A stretch of DNA of 6,967 bases from the NCBI GenBank assembly GCA_009779295.1, contig WREN01000116.1, positions 1 through 6,967 of the forward strand, written 5' to 3'. The notes beneath the pieces are model-generated. The model had not been told where the DNA came from. It did not search any database and saw nothing but the letters and a program-made list of their open reading frames with translations. Of the stretch, positions 1-4,133 are shown piece after piece. Both the position numbers and the translations under genes were made by a program. The stretch is from Oscillospiraceae bacterium (lineage in GTDB: Bacteria > Bacillota > Clostridia > Oscillospirales > CAG-272). Position 1 is the stretch's first letter, and every line of letters starts with the position of its first letter.

Positions 1-25
1 ATATTAACTTTTTTCAAAAACCCTC

Positions 26-54
26 TTGACAAATAATTATATATATATTACAAT
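26..54 (+). promoter_or_regulatory. Sigma-A-type promoter of the first surface-protein gene
   Basis: A perfect -35 box TTGACA (26-31) is followed by a 17-bp spacer and a -10 box TACAAT (49-54), one base from consensus. Transcription would start near 61, leaving a leader of about 50 nt before the ATG at 112. The spacer and -10 lie inside a long AT-only inverted repeat, and the same arrangement recurs upstream of the second paralogue (1244-1272). Confidence 0.88.
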
Positions 55-68
55 ATATATATAATTAT
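33..68. repeat. Perfect AT-rich inverted repeat centred on the -10 box (copy 1)
   Basis: Positions 33-49 (ATAATTATATATATATT) are the exact reverse complement of 52-68, with only the two bases AC (50-51) between them. The centre of symmetry falls inside the -10 element TACAAT. All other bases are A or T. The element could be an operator, a cruciform-prone and supercoiling-sensitive promoter, or a by-product of alternating AT sequence; the conserved second copy at 1251-1286 argues against chance. Confidence 0.85.
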
Positions 69-111
69 ACACGCAGCAAAAAATGCTATTAGTGTAAGAA
101 AGAGGAGAAAT
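69..111 (+). promoter_or_regulatory. Conserved mRNA leader and ribosome binding site (copy 1)
   Basis: The leader ahead of the first surface gene contains a small inverted repeat AGCA (75-78) / TGCT (84-87), then GTGTAAGAAAGAGGAG, whose AGAGGAG (101-107) is the Shine-Dalgarno element four bases before the ATG. The leader of the second paralogue (1287-1330) has the same order of elements and near-identical sequence. A regulatory role for the small dyad is only suggested by its conservation. Confidence 0.7.
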
Positions 112-1131
112 ATGAAAAAATTATTAGCAGCAAGTTTATTTTTAATCTTAGTTTTATCAGTGCTCAGCACAGCAATTTCAGCATATCCCAACCCTTCTAA
201 CCTTCAGGCATACGGACAATTGCACTTAGACATTTACAGGACAGATACCCCGATAGCAATCGACGGTAAAAATACCGATGAAAAATTCGCAAAATACTTA
301 CTGTATGAAGGCAACACAAGTTCACCGGCGATTTATTACACAAGCGACGGTTTCGGCGCATCACCAAAAGAAGGCGTAGAAGCTTTACCGAAATGGACAA
401 GGTTCTATATGACATATGACGATACATGGCTCTATATGGCTATCGTAACAGACGACCCGAGTTTCAAATCGTATGACAACTGGGACGGCGACTATTGTGA
501 GTGGGGCTTCGCTATGGACTTTACAGCAACAGACGTAAATGACGCTTGGGGCGACAGAAGCCGTATCGCGTTTGGTATTAACGGCGAAGACGGCGAAGGT
601 TTCAGCGATCCGTATTTCTATCTCGCAGCTACATATTCAAAAGCAGGCGGCGGTTGTGAAGATCCCGCAAATTATGAAGTAGCAGTTGTACGCGACGAAG
701 CAAACAAAATCACTATCTATGAAAATAAAGTTAGGTGGAGTGAATTCTTCGGTACAAACGGACCGGTAGACAAAATGTTCTTCTATATGCAAATGGGTAT
801 CGGCGATAAATTTATCGAAGCATCCGCATATAGAGCATATATGGGTACATACAGATTCTCAGGTAGTGTCCGCGACGCAGGTTCAGACACTTCAGAAGAA
901 TTCGGCAGAGCCACGATATACCACTTGGCAAACTTCACAGGTCAATTACCGCCTGAACCGGTTGTTGAAGAAGTGATAGACGAAATTGAAGAATCGGCAG
1001 ACGTTGGCACACCCGCAGTTACTCCTCCTTCGGGCGGAGCGGCTCAGACGAACGATATGTTTGTAATCTTCGGATTGCTCGCAGTTATTTCACTCGCAGG
1101 CGTGGTTGTTTTCAAGAAGAAATTTAACTAA
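112..1131 (+). CDS. Secreted, C-terminally anchored CBM9/DOMON-like surface protein (paralogue 1)
   Basis: A 339-residue protein. Residues 1-24 form a Sec signal peptide (MKK, then a leucine-rich core ending SAISA-like before Tyr25). The core, about 35-275, has CBM9/DOMON-like landmarks: the early 'IDG' (50-52), the strand YMTYDDTWLYMAIV (99-112), and 'WDGDYCEWGFAMD' (124-136), where this family typically has a Trp/Asp-rich strand. An acidic Pro/Glu linker (279-309) leads to AAQTND (310-315), a hydrophobic helix (about 316-334) and a KKK tail, resembling a sortase signal without LPXTG. The family is known for carbohydrate or ligand binding in extracellular enzymes; here no catalytic domain is attached, so a glycan-binding surface role is inferred. 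It pairs with the next gene, which has nearly the same signal peptide and tail. Start chosen by the AGAGGAG site. It has its own promoter and terminator. The exact ligand is unknown. Confidence 0.8.
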   Translation: MKKLLAASLFLILVLSVLSTAISAYPNPSNLQAYGQLHLDIYRTDTPIAIDGKNTDEKFAKYLLYEGNTSSPAIYYTSDGFGASPKEGVEALPKWTRFYMTYDDTWLYMAIVTDDPSFKSYDNWDGDYCEWGFAMDFTATDVNDAWGDRSRIAFGINGEDGEGFSDPYFYLAATYSKAGGGCEDPANYEVAVVRDEANKITIYENKVRWSEFFGTNGPVDKMFFYMQMGIGDKFIEASAYRAYMGTYRFSGSVRDAGSDTSEEFGRATIYHLANFTGQLPPEPVVEEVIDEIEESADVGTPAVTPPSGGAAQTNDMFVIFGLLAVISLAGVVVFKKKFN

Positions 1132-1140
1132 ATGAATTAA

Positions 1141-1184
1141 ACAACAAACGTAGGGGCAGACCTTGTGTCTGCCCTTTTGTTTTG
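1141..1184 (+). terminator. Intrinsic terminator of paralogue 1
   Basis: GGGCAGAC (1154-1161) pairs perfectly with GTCTGCCC (1167-1174) around a 5-base loop and is followed by TTTTGTTTT. ACAAA before the stem can also pair with TTTGT after it. The stem begins with GTAGGGGC, shared with the terminator at 2351-2389. The remaining 1185-1243 is AT-rich spacer with a short GGGT/ACCC dyad (1184-1197) and no gene. Confidence 0.88.
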
Positions 1185-1243
1185 GGTAAAAACACCCGCC
1201 CGATGATTAATTTTCTACAAAAAATAATTTTTATAAAAACCCC

Positions 1244-1272
1244 TTGACAAATAATTATATATATATTAAAAT
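1244..1272 (+). promoter_or_regulatory. Sigma-A-type promoter of the second surface-protein gene
   Basis: TTGACA (1244-1249), a 17-bp spacer, then TAAAAT (1267-1272). The sequence from the -35 box through the -10 region is the same as at 26-68 except for one base (C51 becomes A1269). This indicates that the promoter was duplicated along with the gene, or is held constant by selection. Confidence 0.88.
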
Positions 1273-1286
1273 ATATATATAATTAT
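1251..1286. repeat. Perfect AT-rich inverted repeat centred on the -10 box (copy 2)
   Basis: Positions 1251-1267 and 1270-1286 are exact reverse complements with 17-bp arms, around a central AA. Both arms match copy 1 (33-68) base for base; only one central base differs. As in copy 1, the symmetry centre lies in the -10 box. Confidence 0.85.
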
Positions 1287-1330
1287 ACACACAGCAATAA
1301 TTGCTAAAAGTGTAAGAAAGAGGATGAATT
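1287..1330 (+). promoter_or_regulatory. Conserved mRNA leader and ribosome binding site (copy 2)
   Basis: Contains AGCAA (1293-1297) / TTGCT (1301-1305), a slightly longer version of the small dyad in copy 1, then GTGTAAGAAAGAGGA. The Shine-Dalgarno element AGAGGA (1319-1324) lies six bases before the ATG at 1331. An overlapping ATG at 1324 is out of frame and is not the start. Confidence 0.7.
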
Positions 1331-2344
1331 ATGAAAAAATTATTAGCAATCAGTTTATTTGTCATCTTAGTATTATCAGCACTCGGTACAAGCATTTCCG
1401 CATTGGATGCTAATGCTCTGCAATCTTACGGGCAAATTCATTTCAACATTTACAGCACGAATACCCCACCTAAGCAAGACGGTGTAATCAATCCCGGCGA
1501 ATATGGCGACCCGATAGTAGTTGTTAATTACGGATCTCCCGGTTCGGCGTGGTACGATGCCGGCGGATTAGATGACCCCATTATGGATCTTGCTGTAGTT
1601 CCGGATATTTTACCGAAAGATTTGACATTGTATCTTACATATGATGACAACAATCTTTATGTTGGTGTAGAATATTGGGATGGCAACCACTGTACCCCGG
1701 ATGAATTAACAGGCGTTTGGGACGGTGACTATGTTGAATTCGACATTGCTACGAATGTTTCCGGTAGTTTTGATGACGCAGCAGACAAATTGAGATTAGC
1801 AATGGGAATCAGCGACGCAGGTAATCAGTGGATGTATTCCGCCGCAAATCAATCAAACGCATTAGAACAATTCCCTTTGAACAGCAGCACCGAATCGCTT
1901 CCAATAGGAAAAATTGTACGCAACGAATCTACTAAAATGACGACATATGAAGTAGCAATACCATGGAGTTATATTACTTCGAATGGTAAAGTTCCAGCTA
2001 ACGCTTTCATATACTACCAGACAGGTGTAGGTGACCATAGATACATAGAAAACAGCCCTTATGTAGCATATCTCGGAACTTTCAGATGGGCAGTAGACGC
2101 AAGATTAATTGATGATATTCCGGCTAACGCAGTTCCGCACTTAGGAACTTTTGCAGGTGAAGCACCTCCTCCAGTAATTGAAGAAGTAGTAGAAGAAGTA
2201 GAAGCACCGGCAGACGTCGGCACTCCCGCAGTTACACCTCCGTCAGGCGGCGCGGCTCAGACGAGCGACATGTTCGCGCTCCTTGGCTTGATAGCAATAA
2301 TTTCAATGGCGGGCGTTGTTGTAATTAAAAAGAGAGTAAAATAA
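1331..2344 (+). CDS. Secreted, C-terminally anchored CBM9/DOMON-like surface protein (paralogue 2)
   Basis: A 337-residue paralogue of the preceding gene product. The signal peptide (1-24, ending SISA before Leu25) differs from paralogue 1 at only a few positions, and the stretch from about residue 294 (ADVGTPAVTPPSGGAAQT, then S/N, D, M, F) is nearly identical, whereas the core between them has diverged strongly. CBM9/DOMON-like landmarks are DG (50-51), YLTYDDNNLYVGVEYWD (101-117), WDGDYVEFDIA (130-140) and TTYEVAIPWSYI (204-215); the last resembles the 'yE.aIPw' strand of the family. A Glu/Val/Pro linker (278-297) precedes AAQTSD (308-313), a hydrophobic helix (about 314-332) and the tail KKRVK. 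Binding of surface or environmental glycans is inferred, not shown. It has its own promoter and ends at a terminator shared with the convergent serine hydrolase gene. Confidence 0.82.
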   Translation: MKKLLAISLFVILVLSALGTSISALDANALQSYGQIHFNIYSTNTPPKQDGVINPGEYGDPIVVVNYGSPGSAWYDAGGLDDPIMDLAVVPDILPKDLTLYLTYDDNNLYVGVEYWDGNHCTPDELTGVWDGDYVEFDIATNVSGSFDDAADKLRLAMGISDAGNQWMYSAANQSNALEQFPLNSSTESLPIGKIVRNESTKMTTYEVAIPWSYITSNGKVPANAFIYYQTGVGDHRYIENSPYVAYLGTFRWAVDARLIDDIPANAVPHLGTFAGEAPPPVIEEVVEEVEAPADVGTPAVTPPSGGAAQTSDMFALLGLIAIISMAGVVVIKKRVK

Positions 2345-2350
2345 ATAAAT

Positions 2351-2389
2351 AAAAATGTAGGGGCGGTTAACAACCGCCCGCATTTTTTT
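2351..2389. terminator. Bidirectional intrinsic terminator between convergent genes
   Basis: GGGCGGTT (2361-2368) pairs with AACCGCCC (2372-2379) around the loop AAC. After a small internal bulge the outer arms AAAAATG (2351-2357) and CATTTTT (2381-2387) also pair. A T-run follows on the plus strand and an A-run precedes it, so it can stop transcription from both sides. It overlaps the stop codon of the minus-strand hydrolase (2388-2390). Like the terminator at 1141-1184, it starts with GTAGGGGC. Confidence 0.88.
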
Positions 2390-3869
2390 ATTCTGCTAAA
2401 TATCCCGCCGCAAATCCCTGATATTCGTCCAGGAACCACTCCGCGACTTTGTTCATCATCATCGAAATCTGCTTATCCTTAAACGAAACGCTGATCTTCA
2501 GCGTGCCGAAATAATCGTCGATAACGTACAGATATATCATGAGGTTGTCGTCGTTGAACCACGCGCCGGAAGCCTTGTAGTCATAGCCTTTGGTTTGTTT
2601 CACACCAATTTTCCTGCCGAAGTAATGATTTTCGGGGAACTCGCCGTAAACATAATCGCCGATTCCGAAGTTGATCGTATGCGCGCCTGTAGCGTTGATG
2701 TAATCCATCGACGCTTTTTCGCCGTTGAAATTGAAAGTTATTTCGGAAATCTTCATCGGATTGGGATTTAAAATATACTTCTTACCATTGTACAAATTTA
2801 ATTTATTAGAAGTTAAATTACCTTCGACGGGTAAGAACTTCAGATTTTTTAATTTATTGGAAAGTTTTTCATACGCGCAGTTATTTTCCGGCAGTTTTTC
2901 ATCTGAAATGTACGGATACACTTCCGTCCAGAATGTATCTAAAATCAGATTATTGCCGTAGCCGATGATTTGAGTATCGCCCGTCGTCAGGAACACCAAA
3001 TCTTTATCCGGCACGCACACAGACATCTGGCTGCCCATACCGACCGTCGCGTAGCCGTTATTGCGCGTGCGCCAAATCTGGTAGCCGTACCCGAATTGAA
3101 GTTCGGGATCAGAAGTTGAAATGCGGTTATCGATCAGCGCGGAAGTCGCTTCGTTCATGAACGCTTCGGAAACAAGCTGTTCACCGTTCCAGCGGCCTTT
3201 ATTGAGCAGTAACAGCGCGAACTTCGCCATGTCGTGCGTGGAACATTCAACGCCTGAACCGCCCCACGAGCCGCCTTCCGGGCGTTCCACACACCATGCG
3301 TCCTTTGAGAATCCGATCTTATCCAATAACTTCGGACGCATATAATCCAATAGATTGGTGCCGCTGACCTTTTCAACGATGCCGTTCAAATAAACCGTCC
3401 CCGATGTGTCATACTGGAAAATCGTGCCGCCGGGGTGCGACGGCTCGCGGTTGAGGAACGTCCAAACCCAATCTTTATCGTCTCTGCCGTATGTACCGTA
3501 TGTATACGGAGTAGACATCATCAGCAAATCGCGGATTGTAGCGTCCGCGAGATACGGATTGACGTTCGCGGGAAGATGTTCGGGGAAGTAATCGATTATT
3601 TTATCGTTGAGTTTGATTTTTCCCTCGTCGGCAAGCATACCGATAGCTATAGCGACATAAGTCTTGCTCGTCGAATACATGCGGTGGTTTCTGTTCGCGG
3701 TAAACGGCGGATAATATCCCTCCGCCGCGATTTCGCCGTGCCGCAGAATCATAAAGCTGTGCAAACACAGTCTATGGCGTTCGAGATGCTCAATATAATT
3801 TAAAATTTTATCGGAAGGTATACCTAAATTTTCCGGAATGTTTGATTTTAACTGGAATTTTACACTCAT
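2388..3869 (-). CDS. Serine hydrolase, beta-lactamase/class C (AmpC-like) family
   Basis: A 493-residue protein. Residues about 15-320 form a beta-lactamase-like domain: the nucleophile motif SxxK is S66-T-S-K69, the second motif is Y153-D-T155 (instead of the usual Tyr-x-Asn) in the context YDTSG, and the third is GMGSQ (277-281), where many relatives have a His-x-Gly or Lys-Thr-Gly element. Residues about 340-493 form an extra, probably beta-rich, C-terminal domain. The family includes esterases, D-aminopeptidases and beta-lactamase-like proteins, so the substrate cannot be named. No signal peptide or membrane segment is seen, so it should be cytoplasmic. The start is supported by AAAGGA (3880-3885) and a promoter at 3900-3928. 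The gene is monocistronic, convergent with paralogue 2 and divergent from the tRNA gene. True antibiotic resistance is unlikely to be its role (inference). Confidence 0.88.
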   Translation of the reverse strand: MSVKFQLKSNIPENLGIPSDKILNYIEHLERHRLCLHSFMILRHGEIAAEGYYPPFTANRNHRMYSTSKTYVAIAIGMLADEGKIKLNDKIIDYFPEHLPANVNPYLADATIRDLLMMSTPYTYGTYGRDDKDWVWTFLNREPSHPGGTIFQYDTSGTVYLNGIVEKVSGTNLLDYMRPKLLDKIGFSKDAWCVERPEGGSWGGSGVECSTHDMAKFALLLLNKGRWNGEQLVSEAFMNEATSALIDNRISTSDPELQFGYGYQIWRTRNNGYATVGMGSQMSVCVPDKDLVFLTTGDTQIIGYGNNLILDTFWTEVYPYISDEKLPENNCAYEKLSNKLKNLKFLPVEGNLTSNKLNLYNGKKYILNPNPMKISEITFNFNGEKASMDYINATGAHTINFGIGDYVYGEFPENHYFGRKIGVKQTKGYDYKASGAWFNDDNLMIYLYVIDDYFGTLKISVSFKDKQISMMMNKVAEWFLDEYQGFAAGYLAE

Positions 3870-3899
3870 TTAATACACATCCTTTATTTATTTTGATTT

Positions 3900-3928
3900 A
3901 TTATAACATAATAATAAAATTTTGTCCA
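3900..3928 (-). promoter_or_regulatory. Promoter of the serine hydrolase gene
   Basis: On the minus strand, TGGACA (3928-3923, five of six consensus bases) is followed by a 17-bp spacer and a perfect TATAAT (3905-3900). Transcription would begin near 3893, giving a leader of about 24 nt that carries the AAAGGA ribosome binding site (3885-3880). Confidence 0.75.
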
Positions 3929-3946
3929 CATTTTTACAAAAAATAA

Positions 3947-3975
3947 TTGACAAACGCAATCAGATGTGATATAAT
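3947..3975 (+). promoter_or_regulatory. Consensus promoter of the tRNA-Leu gene
   Basis: TTGACA (3947-3952) and TATAAT (3970-3975) both match consensus exactly and are separated by 17 bp. The predicted start near 3982 is about nine bases before the mature tRNA 5' end. This strong promoter probably also supplies read-through transcript to the lipoprotein gene at 4131, since no other promoter is evident between them. Confidence 0.92.
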
Positions 3976-3990
3976 AATTGACATTGAAAA

Positions 3991-4074
3991 GCGAGAGTGG
4001 CGGAATTGGCAGACGCGCACGTTTGAGGGGCGTGTGTTTACGACGTACGGGTTCAAGTCCCGTTTCTCGCACCA
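3991..4074 (+). tRNA. tRNA-Leu (anticodon GAG)
   Basis: A complete class II cloverleaf. The acceptor arm 3991-3997 pairs with 4064-4070. The D stem GCG (4000-4002) pairs with CGC (4014-4016), with GG at 4008-4009 in the loop. The anticodon stem 4018-4022 pairs with 4030-4034, and the loop TTGAGGG puts anticodon GAG at 4025-4027. A 12-base variable arm (4035-4046) can form a short stem. The T arm 4047-4051/4059-4063 carries TTCAAGT. Discriminator A is at 4071 and CCA is encoded at 4072-4074. It reads CUU and CUC leucine codons. Confidence 0.97.
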
Positions 4075-4078
4075 TTTT

Positions 4079-4114
4079 ACGGCACGTGGGTAATAATCTG
4101 CGTGTTGTTTTTTT
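4079..4114 (+). terminator. Weak, GU-rich terminator-like hairpin after the tRNA
   Basis: Positions 4079-4090 can pair with 4097-4108 around the loop TAATAA, a 12-bp helix with five G-U pairs, followed directly by a run of Ts (4108-4114). It fits a Rho-independent terminator for the tRNA, but its many wobble pairs suggest incomplete termination. It ends only a few bases before the ribosome binding site of the next gene, so it could act as an attenuator for that gene. Confidence 0.55.
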
Positions 4115-4116
4115 AC

Positions 4117-4133
4117 AAGGGGTGTTGATTGTG
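4117..4133 (+). promoter_or_regulatory. Ribosome binding site that sets the GTG start of the lipoprotein
   Basis: AAGGGG (4117-4122) lies eight bases before GTG at 4131, which opens a clean lipoprotein leader (Tyr-Lys-Lys, then a hydrophobic run to IIGC). Upstream in-frame starts such as TTG 3978 would translate through the tRNA gene, and GTG 4122/TTG 4125 are too close to, or overlap, the Shine-Dalgarno sequence. Confidence 0.75.

Noticed and set aside
33..68. AT palindrome as a transposon end or CRISPR-like repeat
   Set aside because: There are only two copies, each tied to a promoter in the same position. There is no transposase, target duplication or regular spacer pattern.
3435..3803. 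122-codon open frame on the plus strand
   Set aside because: It is antisense to the catalytic domain of the serine hydrolase, including its SxxK region, and shows no protein-family features.
3978..3983. A second TTGACA just before the tRNA
   Set aside because: No -10-like sequence lies 16-18 bases downstream (that position falls in the tRNA D arm), whereas the promoter at 3947-3975 is perfect and correctly placed.
3991..4074. tRNA-Leu as a possible integration (att) site
   Set aside because: No direct repeat of the tRNA 3' end, integrase gene or mobile-element gene is present in the window.
3978..4130. In-frame N-terminal extension of the lipoprotein gene from TTG at 3978
   Set aside because: It would be translated through the whole tRNA-Leu gene. 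The GTG at 4131 has a well-placed AAGGGG and opens a lipoprotein signal peptide.
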